Positions 1 to 11,429 of a stretch of DNA of 64,000 bases are shown in pieces. Made by a program: the position numbers and the translations under genes. Each line of letters opens with the position of its first letter. Within the stretch, counting starts at the first letter, position 1. The stretch is taken from positions 558,001-622,000 of the forward strand of contig CM066298.1 of NCBI GenBank assembly GCA_033816765.1. Direction: 5' to 3'. The stretch comes from Nothopassalora personata. Lineage: Eukaryota > Ascomycota > Dothideomycetes > Mycosphaerellales > Mycosphaerellaceae. Below the pieces are notes generated by a model. The model had not been told where the DNA came from, searched no databases, and saw nothing but the letters and a program-made list of their open reading frames with translations.

Positions 1-1796
1 GACAATAGCATCGCCAGCAGGAGTTCCCACATAGCTCAGCTGAACATCAAGCATCTGGTAGATCTCCCCAAACGCAGTAGCATTCGACGAAACCTCAACC
101 GGCAGATACCGCATCAGCTTGTCTGGGAAGTTGGCCTGCCAGATTGCTGCAGCAATAGTCGAGCCGATAGCACCACCAATCTGCGCGGAAGTGCCCTGGA
201 TAGCCAGAGTCATGGCGACGAACTGATGCGTCGTGGCAGCCATACCGGCGACTTGCTCGCAGATAACGAGGGTACCACCACCGATGGCGATGAAGATCTG
301 GCACATGACGATGTATCCGACGTCGACGCCCGGCTGGCGGAAGTAGATCATAAGGCCTACACCCATGACAGTGACTGGCCAGCCGAAGAGAATGGCTTGC
401 CATTTGAAACCGCCAGTCTTGAGGAGGACGAAGCCAGCGACGAAAGCCCATGTGCAGGATCCGATGCTGTAAATGTTCTGAATGTAACCCGTGCGTACGA
501 CGTCCTGGCCGACCACGACTTGCACGAAACTGCTGAAGTAGTTGTTCCAGAGGTAGAACTCGACGAAGAGGACTGCTGCGAGGATGTTGGCGCCGAGGAT
601 GGTGCGGTCTTTGAGAAGTGCCCAGGGGAAGAAGGTGACGGGGGCAAGGAAGGCCTCGTAAAGACCGAAGGCGATGATGAGGAGACCGCCGACGATGATC
701 AGGGTGATTATGAATGGTGTCTTCCAGCCGTCTGCTTGGCGAGTGTAGATTGAGAAGGGCAGGAGGAAGAGTGCCAGCCCAACGCAAAGTGTCAGCAAAC
801 CGAGGGCATCAGTCTCGATGAGGTAGTATTTGATGGATTGCATGATGGTACGTCCGCTTCGTGGGCGCTCGGGCATGATTCCAGTCTTTCTCGCTTTACG
901 CTCATAGTATCGCAGGATAAGGAAGAGAGGCAAGCTGCTGACTGGAGTGACGATTGCCCATGTGCCGAACGCCCATCTCCAGTCGATGTCGAGGAACGTA
1001 TTGGCGAAGTACCCGGCGATCCAGGAGGTGATGATGTAGGGTGAGGAGACGAATGCGAACATGAGTCCTCGGCTTTTGAGTTGTGATGTGTCTGCGATGA
1101 GGATGGACATGACAGCCGAGCGACCGTTGCCACTGGGAGCTGGTTAGTGTTGGCTCGTGTTCATGGAAGTAACCACACTTACCCAAGATAGTTGAATACC
1201 TCTGCAGCGGCGTATGTCTCCGGGTTCTGACAACCTGCCATCATAATCATTCCAAGAGTCATAGCGCCGACCATAAGGGCGTAGGCCTCTGATCGTCCCC
1301 AGATGTCCATGATCTTGGCTAGCGGCACACGCCAGATGCCGCCGATGATGCCGGCCATAATGGGTGTAACGCCGACGAGAGAATGCGCTGCGAAGTCGGA
1401 CAGCACGTAAGGCTGCATCAGTGAAGTTGCAGTGTTCTCTAACGCATCCAGGAAGTATAGCACCCAGATTCTGCCCGCTGTTAGTGTCCCGCGCCGATGT
1501 GTAGACCGTGGCCGAAATTACATAGCATAGACTGCGTAGAGAGCACTCTTTGGCCAGACTTGACAGACAGCCTCCGACTTCTGCACTCCCCACTGCGTAT
1601 TCTCCTTGTGCACCAGCTCATCATCACCATCGCTGTCGACATCTGGCCGCATCGACGTCTGGCGCAGAGTTGTCTGAGCATTACCATCGCCCTTCTCGGC
1701 TTCGACTTCCAGTGGTAGTGCCGTGGTGGGATTCTGAGTGGCGACACCGACAACGGGCGCTACTGGTTTGGGCGCAAACCTGCTGAAGAGACCCAT
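1..1796 (-). CDS. Siderophore-iron MFS transporter (partial, 3' end beyond window)
   Basis: Multipass plasma-membrane transporter of the major facilitator superfamily; the sequence resembles fungal siderophore-iron transporters (Sit1/MirB group), which import ferric siderophores in exchange for protons. Exons read on the minus strand are 1796-1522, 1470-1183 and 1132 to the left edge. Introns 1471-1521 and 1133-1182 are about 50 nt with GT/AG ends. I chose the start at MGLFSRFAPK (1796) rather than an in-frame Met nine codons upstream because the N-terminus of this family is a polar cytosolic tail. That tail (about 85 residues, acidic) is followed by hydrophobic helices with the motif FLDALENTAT and an RVPLAKIMDIWGR loop typical of the group. 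The final cytosolic tail and stop codon lie beyond position 1. The substrate cannot be told from sequence; an MFS call is firm, siderophore specificity is likely. Confidence 0.85.
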
Positions 1797-2964
1797 GATC
1801 ACGACAGCCCACAGCAGCGACAAAGGCTATGAGTCGTGAAGTTATGATAAGGATGAAGAATCAGATAAGATGAAGAAGAACACGATCAGAGTTATACCCA
1901 GGGAAAGACTCAATGGTCTCGTAGCTTCCGAACTTGGCGTTCCCTCGTGGTGGTCCAAGGAACAGGATACCCACATGGCCAAGCACGGTCGAACGCAGAC
2001 GAAAGCGTGGGACAAGGGATACGTAGCCACGGTCAAAGTCGCTCAGGCATCTTCTTTACCAGTCCAGAAGCGACTGTCACGATCTTTCAAAGCACGTTGG
2101 GATCAGTCGTATCAAAAGTCGCGTGGGCAAGTTACCCCTTAGCGACTCCAGGCGTTTCCTAGAAAGTGTATCTCATGGCTTATCAGATTTTTCACCCAAG
2201 ACGATGGATCCTGCGCATGATCTTGTTACGGCACTCACCCGAGGCTGGGAGGTGGTGCTCGATTGGTGATAGGTGTCTTTCTGCATGGCCAAGTATTGCC
2301 CAGACAAGTCGGGTAAAGGACGCGCAGAAGCCAGACCGGATGATGTGTTCGATCTAAGGTTATCTGCATAATCTGATCCGCTTTGCGCGATCAAGTGAAT
2401 GTTGGTGCGCGGGATCATTCCTGGATGTGGTCTAGTCGTGGCGGTGAGATGTGCGCCGCGGACGCAGAAGTAACTGCAAGAGAGGTGAAAGATGATCTCT
2501 GTGGATGTATCGTGAAGGACGATGTCGGCGACTGGAAACTTGACAGCATCCGACTTCGTTCCAGCTTGTTTCCGGCGGAGATTGAAAGTCCAGCGTGATC
2601 ACAACTCAGCACGCCAAGGCTTCGTTTGAGACTGAGAGCGAGACTGGTGACTTACGGCGGCGTTGATATTCAGAAAGAACGGAGAAGGTCCCGGCTCAAT
2701 CATCGAATTTAGCCGGTGCCGTGCTGATATATACCCCGTGATGCACCCCAACACCTTCAAATGTTCCTCCTGAGTCAAGATAACATCCACCCTCTGATCT
2801 CTACACTGTGAACTTTACGAGTTCGCCGCCGGCCAGAAGCAATGGCGATTTCCCCTCTATTATACAAGCTGATGATCTGCCGGGCATGAGCTGCCGCTGC
2901 GACGTCCAGGAGCTTCACTGCAGATGGCCATATCTAGCGGGACATCCTTTGCCCCAGCCACAGA
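1797..2964. other. Intergenic spacer, no gene seen
   Basis: 1.17 kb between the transporter start and the 3' end of the beta-glucosidase gene. Short open frames occur on both strands but none shows a recognisable domain or a splice pattern that extends it. It should contain the transporter promoter at its left end and the beta-glucosidase terminator at its right end. A GATA-rich stretch near 1855-1880 could be a binding site for a GATA-type iron regulator, but single motifs of this kind are common by chance. Confidence 0.5.
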
Positions 2965-5483
2965 TCATATCTCCAGCACAACATCGCCCCTCAGATCCCT
3001 CGAACTCGCACCCACCGAGAACGTATAGCTTCCATTAGCGATCGCCCACTTCTGCGCCACAACATCCCAGTAGCTGACATCCCTTCTCCTGACACTGAAC
3101 GTCACCTCACTCTCCGCGCCCGGCTGCAGCTTGACTTTCTCGAAACCTCTGAGCTGCTTCGGAGGCTGCTTCGCCTCGGCTGGGTAGCTGACGTAGAGCT
3201 GAGCGACTTCCGCTCCTTCGACTTCGCCGGTGTTCTTGACGGACACGTTGATAGACACGACCTCGTCGAAGAGGTCGGACGTTCCGCCAAGAGTGAGATG
3301 ACCAGTTGGGTAAGTCGAGCCAAGAGCGGTTGAGTTCTTTGAAGCGATGGAAGGGGTTGTGTATTCGAAAGTTGTGTAAGAGAGGCCACTGGAGCGTCAT
3401 GTTAGTAGATGGGACTGGACGGCAGGGAAGATTATACTCACTATCCGAACGGATACCTCACAGTCTTGTTCTGCGCATCGAAGTATCGGTAGTCGATGTG
3501 TACACCCTCGCTGTAGTCGCACTCTGCAGTGTAGCAGATGCTGACGGGATAGTCGCTCTCGTTCTTGGCGATGGTATAGGTCAGCTTTCCGCTTGGGTTG
3601 ACGTCGCCATATAATACGTCGGCGATGGCGCCACCGCTTTCTTGGCCTAGAAGGGAGCCATAAAGGACGGCAGTGACATTCTCGTTCTCGATCCAGGCGT
3701 CGACGAGACGTGCTCCAGGCGTATTGATGACTACGACTGTATTGTTGCAGTTTGAGGCAACAGTCGTGACGAGGGTGTCTTGGTCGGTGTGGTACAAGAC
3801 GCTGCGATCGCCGCCCTCGCCGGCTGCTGAGTTGATGAAGACGAGACAGACAGTGGAGTCAGACGCATAGCTGTCGTACGATGGGGCCACAGCTGTACCG
3901 GAGCCACCAATGCTAAAACCACCACCACCACCGCCTCCACCCGCACCTCCGCCACCTGCAATTGATGAATTTGAGCTTGAGCCTCCGCCTCCAGAAATTC
4001 CGCTTGCAGCAGTGGAGTTGTCGCTCATGATTGAGATGGTTCCGCCACCGCCCATAGCGCCTGAGCTGGAAGTAGACGTGTAAGTATCGTTCATGATCCA
4101 GCGAATCATGCTGCCATCGGCTCTAGCCTTTGATGAGATGGCCTCGTAAGGCGTGATATCATAGCCCAAAGAGCCTTGACCACTTCCTCCTCCAGTTGCA
4201 AGATGGCCTTGGTATGGGTCTTTAATGCCCGTTACCGAGAATTCAAAATTTGGTCCAGCGATAGCTGGTCCAGCGTGAGCGCCGAACAGACTGATCACAT
4301 GTGGTGCCTTCAGTGGCAGACCGCCACCATTGGCGTTGTTGTTCTTGAGGAGTACTAGTGAGTCTCGTCCCACTTCCCGAATGAGCGTCGCATGGTCAGC
4401 ACGAACGCTTCTATACTCTGTCGTCGATGCTTCTGACGGCTGCTGGCCGTTGTCAAGTCCGGAGAAGTAGTATCCGATGACGTTTCGAACAGCCATGTCA
4501 TCGAGTCGAGCTTGGGTGAAAGAGCCGTTTGAGATGCCTGCATTAAGAATGTCCGCAGTCCAGTATTTGCTCGATCCGTAGTCAAGCCCTGCGTTAGCAG
4601 AGCCATAGGAAGTCGTTTGTGAGTTAACATCAGGCAAGACGTAGCCTGGGAAGCCCAGTTCTTCCTTGAGAAGATCATTCAGGAGCTTGCTGTTCTCGCA
4701 GGACAAGGTACCATTGACTTTCGTCATGGCACACATGACAGCTCCCATTCCAGCGCGAGTAGCATCAGCGAACGGCCAGAGGTACAACTCATGGATCGTC
4801 TTATCGTCGGCGTTGCTGGTATAGACAGCCGAAGTGGTGGAAGAAATCGACGAAGAGCGGTTGGTCTCCTGTTCGTTGAGCAGCAGATGACGGCCGACTG
4901 TAATCACGCCGGCTGAGTTCATGCCTTTGACAGCCTTTTCCATGCAGATGCCGGTGAGAAATGGGTCGGGTGTGAAACCTTCAGCGATACGACCACCATA
5001 GGGAGTGCGGCCAAGTGGACCTGCCACAGGGCCGTTGATAGCTGCGGACATCTTAGCTTTAGTGCCTGCTGTGGGATCGCCCTACTCACCGTTGTAGCCC
5101 ATGCCATAGAACTCCTTGCCTAAAGCCTTCGCGTCCGCCTCGAAGTGTTCCTTGTCCCAGGTCATGGCCACCGCACCGCCCATCGGGAAAGACGAAACAT
5201 AGTATTGCTGATTGATACCAGCAACGCCATCTTTGTTGGCATACGGTGTCCACGAAATGTTGCCACTAGATGTGCTATTGCTATCGATGCTGCTGCCTGT
5301 AATAATCGAAACTTTCTGGGCGTTTGTGAGAGGGGCGACAAACGCAGTTGCTTTCTCGTACGCCGCCTGATACTCGCCGAGGTCAACATTCCCAGAAGAT
5401 AGAAGGGCGGCAGACGAAGAGTTTGCGGCTGACGAGCTGACCAGCAGCGTCGATACCGCTGCTAGAGAGCTAGACACCCTCAT
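2965..5483 (-). CDS. Secreted GH3 beta-glucosidase
   Basis: Glycoside hydrolase family 3 enzyme that would release glucose from the non-reducing end of beta-glucans or cellobiose outside the cell. Exons on the minus strand: 5483-5090, 5041-3442, 3388-2965 (805 residues). Introns 5042-5089 and 3389-3441 restore the family signatures NGPVAGPLGR and RYPFGYGLSYT exactly, which fixes the splice sites. I start at MRVSSSLAAV (5483) because it opens a signal peptide; a longer in-frame start at 5624 adds 47 residues without one. Domains: signal peptide 1-20; (beta/alpha)8 barrel about 60-330 with the candidate nucleophile Asp269 in GYVLPDV; alpha/beta sandwich about 350-640; fibronectin III-like domain at the C-terminus (VSVKNTGEVEGAEVAQLYV). 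Odd points are the VLPDV context in place of the usual SDW, and a Gly/Ser-rich insertion at residues about 459-516. Confidence 0.92.
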
Positions 5484-6777
5484 CTCGAAGGACTGTGCAG
5501 AACCAAGGGCGTAGCGAAAAGGAACGACTAAGGTGATTGAGACTTCGAGTCTGGTCGTCTCGACCACGTACTTATCTGATCTACGACCTTCACGATCTGA
5601 AGAAGGCCGCGTGTGCCTAGACATTGCATGCCAGGGACAGGATCTTTCTGGCGCGTTGCGGAAGTCGAAGGTGAACGATCAGGCTCGAAGCGAGGTCCTA
5701 TTGTGATACATAGCAATGAAGCCGGCAGGACGCCGGTACTTGGCCCTGCACATATCCCAGCTAAGGGTGTTGTTGCCAACAAGTGGATACCGCCAAGAGC
5801 ATGAAAATACGCGCGCATGCCGTGGTTGGCAACCTGTTGCTAACCCTTCGGCAACAAACCCCGAACACCCCTAATCGCAGCGCGGTCCCGGTAATATCTA
5901 ATGTGGCGCTAAGTCAGGATCTGTGAGAACATCTGCTGGGACGACCAATAGTTGTTGTGCTGTTGCAATGGAATACGCAGGTGGCCCATGAAGCAGGCGA
6001 CTGATATTCTTTCGCATTTCCTGGACTAGGAGACTTGTGCTTGAGAAGCCTTCAGAAGCAGACGACGTTGATAGTCGGGACCACGCAATGACGACTCCCC
6101 GGTATTCGAACCCTCCGAGTTCCGCTTTGCTTATTACGGTAGATCAAATTCGAGGCTAGTAGGTGGAGCACAGGAGGAGTCATCTCCGACGCCATGCACA
6201 AGCCCCTGACTTAGGGCTATCGGGGCCGATGGCAGGGCCCACGCGTGGCTATCCAGCGGCTTGCCTCCTGAGTGAATTGATGTCGAAAGGCCGTCACGAT
6301 TGCTCGTGTCCGCCAAAAGGTGGTGATCCTCGGCTATCGTTGGACAGTGGCGGTGGCTGGCTCAGTGTGGCAACATCTGCACCAACTGTCATGTTTCTGT
6401 ATCGAATCGAGGACCTCTTGACATCAGGGCATCTGGGAACAGGGGCCCTTTGGCAATGGTTCATGAGTTTTCTGCATTTCACAACCTATATGGTGCATCG
6501 TAGTGCAGGCTGAGCATGGTATCGGTGGGTAAAACACTCCTTGGCTGCTGACGGCATGGGCAGAATCCGATGGCGTTCCTTCCAGTCAGCGGATTGCCGA
6601 GAAGGAGTCGCTTATACCGTGGTCGATGGTAGTCAGATGCGGATGCAGGACTACTGGTGAACGACGAAGTGAATTGCAAGGCGTCTGCCTGCTCACTCGC
6701 TGACATGGGAACGATCGCCACTGCAGGGCAAACTCAAAAACAGCGCGATCCCCACAGTCTGTGACATTCAGAGCAAC
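5484..6777. other. Intergenic spacer
   Basis: 1.29 kb between two divergent genes, the beta-glucosidase (minus) and the SnoaL-like gene (plus), so it should carry both promoters. A 116-codon open frame at 6163-6513 has no recognisable domain and biased, repetitive composition; I do not call it. No repeat or RNA gene seen. Confidence 0.5.
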
Positions 6778-7341
6778 ATGGAAATTCTGTTTGGGCCCCG
6801 CTCCGAGGCGTGGACAAGTCAACATTCAGCCACAGCTGCATCCGACGCAGGCTCTTCTACTCTCAAGACTGGTTCATGGCTATCTACTGAAACTTCCTCC
6901 GCAAGCACTAGCACGACCACACCCTCGGACCAGGCTCCAACTATTACGGACTCTCTGATACAACTCAATCGGGAGTATGTCGCTGCTGTGAATGAGCGCA
7001 ATTGGGAAGACTTCAAGCGTCTCGAGGCCCACTTTCATCCTTCCTTCACGACGGAATGCCGATTCACATCAAAGCTGCAGCCCTTTCAGGAGACCATCGA
7101 CACGCTCAAGGATCTGGTCGAAGTCTCTCCCAATTTCAACATCAAGCTTCATGAGGCGTCTGCTAAAGTCGACGATCGGGAGCGGACGGCATTCGTCTTC
7201 CTTCATTCGGACTGGATCGATGCACCGCCAGGCCAGACTTTTATCAGCATGCAAGTCTTCGAGTGGAGATATGTCGATGGGATGTGGCTTTGCTATAAGT
7301 CGAATGTCATGCGAGGGCTGGACGACATGGTCGGAGGATGA
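6778..7341 (+). CDS. Small SnoaL/NTF2-like fold protein
   Basis: Single-exon frame of 187 residues. The first 60 residues are Ser/Thr-rich and look disordered. The rest (about 60-182) has the alternating helix/strand pattern of the NTF2/SnoaL superfamily: a long helix (SLIQLNREYVAAVNERNWE) followed by the HFHPSF strand-turn, and a C-terminal sheet ending VFEWRYVDGMWLCYKSN. Proteins of this fold in fungi are small cytosolic enzymes or ligand-binding proteins, often near secondary-metabolite genes; nothing here identifies a substrate. It lies divergent from the beta-glucosidase and 2.4 kb from the next gene. The start at 6778 is the first Met in frame; a later start inside the Ser/Thr-rich segment cannot be excluded. 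Superfamily assignment is by pattern only. Confidence 0.6.
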   Translation: MEILFGPRSEAWTSQHSATAASDAGSSTLKTGSWLSTETSSASTSTTTPSDQAPTITDSLIQLNREYVAAVNERNWEDFKRLEAHFHPSFTTECRFTSKLQPFQETIDTLKDLVEVSPNFNIKLHEASAKVDDRERTAFVFLHSDWIDAPPGQTFISMQVFEWRYVDGMWLCYKSNVMRGLDDMVGG

Positions 7342-9758
7342 TTACATGGCATGGACTCCTCTAATTTCCATCAATCCGCCCTAAACCATGACTTTGATGA
7401 TTATCACCGATGTTGCCACGGCAGCATCGCACAATCGCCGCGAGCCCTCGCCACGACTCTTCAGACAGTATTTAGTGTGCGATGGCGTCGAGCCGTTGTG
7501 TCAGGCTTGGCAGCTGTATCGACCAGCCACAGCATTCGCTAAATACACCTTGAGAGGATGGGCAGAAGTTCGGTCGTCCTTCTGAGCCCTTGGCCACTGG
7601 TGCACCTTGGAGCATGACTTCGCATTCATCAAGCGCAGCCACAGGATAAATATATGCCCGGGAGCGACTGAGCACTGTCTCACCGCAGGTTCCGGCCACA
7701 TCTACGACGACGATCATCGTCTCAACAACACAGTCGAGATACAGGGCAACAACTCGTTGCTCGACGAAGTTCTCACTGCGGGGCAAATATCTGCTCCGCT
7801 GAAATTCTCGCACGGACACTCTGCCTGGACGAGACACACAATATGCAGCACATGTTCAGTAGTGGGTTGTACGACTGTGCCACTAGTACTTGGTACAATG
7901 ACATACTATCTCATGATTGAAACGCGCGCAGCGTCAGAAGAAATGAGCTGATCGGGGTCAGTGTGGCTTTTTTATTAATGAATGAGGCTAGCTTCGAGCT
8001 CGTTTTCCTACGCCATAGCCAGCATACTCAATCTGTCCCGCCTCTTCCTTCGTCGGAGTGTTAGGCACGATTGCTAACTGCCTCGTTGTTGGCGTTCCTG
8101 CCGCAGCAGGGCTAGCAGTGCAGATCCCGCACTTCCTCCCGAAGCCGCTTTACCACCTTCCCGGTCTTCGCCCGGGAACATCAAGTGAATAGATAGCACG
8201 ATGCGACAGCAGCAGCAAATTGCCCGCGATCACAGACCAACATCAGAATCATGGATCACGGCCTCGACGACCTCGCCGTCTCGTGGGTCTCCACCCAAGC
8301 TGCCGTCGTTGTAAAGTGTTTCAGATGATACCTCCTCGATCAGTTAGTTCGTAGTGGACAGTCGTGACTGCAGGTCTGACTGGATACGAGTCGAGGTACG
8401 CACAGAAGCTATCGACGAAAATAGGGTCTAGCACATGGCGTGGCGGAAACGGCCATCTACCCTTGAAGTTCTGCTCACGGATCGTTTGTTTGGAGTGCAG
8501 GCATCATACTGCCAGCGTATCTGTTGCAACCAGCTCTGCTCTATCATGATCGTTCCAATCTCTGACCGCCTGAGAGTACCGGCAAACATGCAACCTCTGT
8601 CGCTCTGTAGTCAAGTCCAGCGTCGGAAGGCAAGCGGGCGATATCGGGCCGGCAGGAGCTCCGCTCGCGATGATCACATTATACAGCATTTTGAAAGCGA
8701 CCCGATTCTCTCCTTGGCAGGGCTGACAGAGGAGGGTGTATTGATCGATCTTTCCGCCGGGTCTTATCGAGCCAGAAGTCAACGAATTCTGGCCGGCCAT
8801 ACAGCTTGCCCACGAGAGACCGGTAAATGACATCCGATGAATCTATCCCAGGGCCGGGAATTCCAAGATCGTCCCTCAACGGAACGTGGATCCCCTCATG
8901 TGGGACAATCTGCAACAGACGTATGGTCTATGCATCCATATTAAGTGGCGCGTATTCACACTTGGTCCTGTCATTTGTCGAGTGCGATGCTATCGTGGTC
9001 GACATGTTCCCGATGTCGCTGAAAAGATCCTTCGATGTCATCGCCCAAGTCAGCAGTTCCCACCACGGCGGTAAGATGCCAGATCCAGACTCGCTGACAA
9101 TCACTTCCGACTTTCTATCGTTTCGTTATAGCGATCACGGTTGCATATGGTGCCTTGATGAAGGGACGAAGATTTTGAAGTCGATAGCGGCTGAGTGCTC
9201 GTACTCGTTCATCACGATCGGATCCAGATCTCGCGCGAAGTGCTTCCAGTCGCTCGGCCGTGAAATATAAGGAGACTAAAGCAGCCTCGAGACAGACCAT
9301 AATGTATAACTGAGGTGACGGTAAGGACGCTTCTATGCCCTAAACCTGGATGCTCAGCCTCGATATGCCCCAAGAGGCCGCCTTACGCAATGTACCCAGG
9401 CCGATCAAACATACCGTCCCCATCAACTCAGAAACCTTGTCGCCCTCTGTCCAGGACGAAGTCGTATGCTTCTCAGCTTCCTCAAAGGGCGGCACCACGG
9501 CATATCCACGTGCTGCTGCGGAAGAGCTCACCTCAGACGTACATACCTCTTAAGCTGCACCCGATCCTTGACCACTCTCGACAAGTTCCTTTAGTCACTG
9601 TTCATCGTTTGTAGCACACGTGGAAGAAGGGGTGTGCTCCGAGTAGACCTACCCCAGCGGAAGTGGCGGCTGAAATCTTCAAAGGTCATCCAATACTTCG
9701 ATCCATACACGTAAGGGCGCTGTGTCGCTAAGTTCACAGTAAAATATCCATCACGTCT
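7342..9758. other. Long intergenic region without a supportable gene
   Basis: 2.4 kb. The plus-strand frame at 8827-9270 (147 codons) and the minus-strand frame at 7472-7837 show no domain, signal peptide or good splice extension. On the minus strand near 8140-7980 there is a short open stretch that reads like a protein C-terminus (motif TPTKEEAGQIEYAG), but it is closed upstream by a stop and has no supporting exon; it may be a gene relic. No repeat or RNA gene recognised. Confidence 0.45.
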
Positions 9759-11429
9759 CTACCCCTTCAGCGCCAAAATCATTTCACTCGCCTTCTCGGC
9801 AGCAACGACCACACCAAAGCTTGGGTTCGTGGTGAGAGGGGGGACAATACTGGCGTCAACGACGTGAAGATTCTCGGTGCCTTTTACGACAGTATTCGTA
9901 TCAATACAATCTCCCAGCCTGCAAGAGCTGCTCCAATGATTCACATTGCCGAGAGTATACTGACTCGTGGTGGTGATGTACTTCTTAATATCCTCCTTGC
10001 TCGCATTAGCGGGGATGTTTCGTGGCGTTAGCCCACTGCCAGGGAGAGAGGCGAAGATATCGTGGATAAAGGAAGCGATGGCATCGGCGTCTTGACCTTC
10101 AGAGTCCGTGTAGAAGAATGGCTTTTCTTGGCCAGGAGCGCCAGTCGTCGTGTCCAGAGCTACTTTGCCGAGGGAGCGCATTCCGGATGTGCCGTAGATG
10201 TTCAGAGTGATGGTGTTGTCTTCTGTATACTCGCCGAAGCCTGCAGAGTTAATCGTGCCTTGGACACCGACTGCGTCGCCATTGAGGTATTTGTATTCAT
10301 TCCAGAAAGCCGAGGTCTCGGAGGCGAAAGCGTAGGGTCCCTCGCGGAGTTGGAGGTATGCGTCGCGATCGGCTGGTATAGGGGAAGTGTAGTTGTAGAC
10401 GTAGGACTTGATACTTGGTCCAGAGAGCTCGATGTAAGTGTTAGGATTGTCGAAGAGGCCGGTGCCGACGGCCTTGTTCTCGATCCAGGTTTTCGAGTCA
10501 GTCTTGAGAAGGCCATTGGTCGAAAGATTCTGAAGGACAGCTGTGTCGCCGATACCGCTAAGCATTAGGAGCTGAGGGCTGAAGAGCGCACCGCCACTGA
10601 GGATGACGCGACCACTCGTGGGGCTGAGCTTGATAGTGCTATCCTTGCCGTCGATCGTGACATCGACACCGGTAGCTTTAGCACCATCGCGAACGACACG
10701 CTTGACCTGTACACCGCTCTGGAACTTGAAGTTCTCGCGCTTCAAGCTGGACTGTAGGTACGTCTTGACAGGACCACTTCGCTGGCCATCCTCGTACATG
10801 AACTCAGTACGACCCCAAGTCTTGACTTTCTCGTCTGGCACGTCGTTGAACTCAACTTCCTTGTAGCCTGCGCCGTCAACGAGCCATTTCTTTGCTGCAT
10901 AATAGCCAGACACGGCTGATCCGTTCGTCCTTGGGTCACTTGTGTAAGGCTGCTGCTTGCGGACCTTCTCGATAGCACTTTGCATGTCCTTCGATTTCCA
11001 TGAGTCGGGAAAGTATCGATCGAAATCGGTAGCAGGTGGTTGGAACCATAGTCCAGCATTGATTGCTGTGCATCCGCCAACGGTGCATGCTCCATATGCG
11101 TTGAGCTTGTCGGCTGGACATAGCAGCTCGTCGCTTGGGTTCGAGAAGATCGACTGGTACAGTCCAGGTACATCGACTCTGCTGAGTTCCGTGTCGTTGA
11201 GCCAGCCCGGTCGTTCGCGCCCGCCGGTAATATAGTATGATGGTCCGCCTTGTTCCAAAAGAAGAGTCCTCTTGCCTGCCTCGCTCATGCGCTCCGCCAC
11301 AACAATTCCTGCTGGTCCCGCACCAACAACTATAATATCCCATGTATCCTGAGGTGTAGGTGACTCTGCCGGAAGCGCATTAACAGTGGCAACTGCAAGC
11401 GATAGAAGTACTGTTGTATTAACCTTCAT
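9759..11429 (-). CDS. Secreted GMC oxidoreductase, cellobiose-dehydrogenase-like flavodomain (AA3)
   Basis: FAD-dependent glucose-methanol-choline oxidoreductase, 556 residues in one exon, likely secreted: residues 1-19 form a signal peptide (hydrophobic LLSLAVATVNA). The FAD-binding motif GAGPAG is at 36-41, with the expected LLLEQGGPS after it, and the GGCTAINAGLW flavin segment follows. The C-terminus carries the catalytic pair, His in VNHWSSS and Asn in TTNPSFG, both as in the dehydrogenase domain of cellobiose dehydrogenase. Overall resemblance is closest to that flavodomain (AA3_1) rather than to glucose or aryl-alcohol oxidases. Unlike classical cellobiose dehydrogenase there is no N-terminal haem (cytochrome) domain and no cellulose-binding module, so electrons could not pass directly to a lytic monooxygenase through haem. 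The substrate, probably an oligosaccharide, is inferred. Confidence 0.88.
   Translation of the reverse strand: MKVNTTVLLSLAVATVNALPAESPTPQDTWDIIVVGAGPAGIVVAERMSEAGKRTLLLEQGGPSYYITGGRERPGWLNDTELSRVDVPGLYQSIFSNPSDELLCPADKLNAYGACTVGGCTAINAGLWFQPPATDFDRYFPDSWKSKDMQSAIEKVRKQQPYTSDPRTNGSAVSGYYAAKKWLVDGAGYKEVEFNDVPDEKVKTWGRTEFMYEDGQRSGPVKTYLQSSLKRENFKFQSGVQVKRVVRDGAKATGVDVTIDGKDSTIKLSPTSGRVILSGGALFSPQLLMLSGIGDTAVLQNLSTNGLLKTDSKTWIENKAVGTGLFDNPNTYIELSGPSIKSYVYNYTSPIPADRDAYLQLREGPYAFASETSAFWNEYKYLNGDAVGVQGTINSAGFGEYTEDNTITLNIYGTSGMRSLGKVALDTTTGAPGQEKPFFYTDSEGQDADAIASFIHDIFASLPGSGLTPRNIPANASKEDIKKYITTTSQYTLGNVNHWSSSCRLGDCIDTNTVVKGTENLHVVDASIVPPLTTNPSFGVVVAAEKASEMILALKG

Noticed and set aside
8827..9270. 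147-codon plus-strand frame
   Set aside because: No recognisable domain or composition expected of coding sequence, and no supporting exon.
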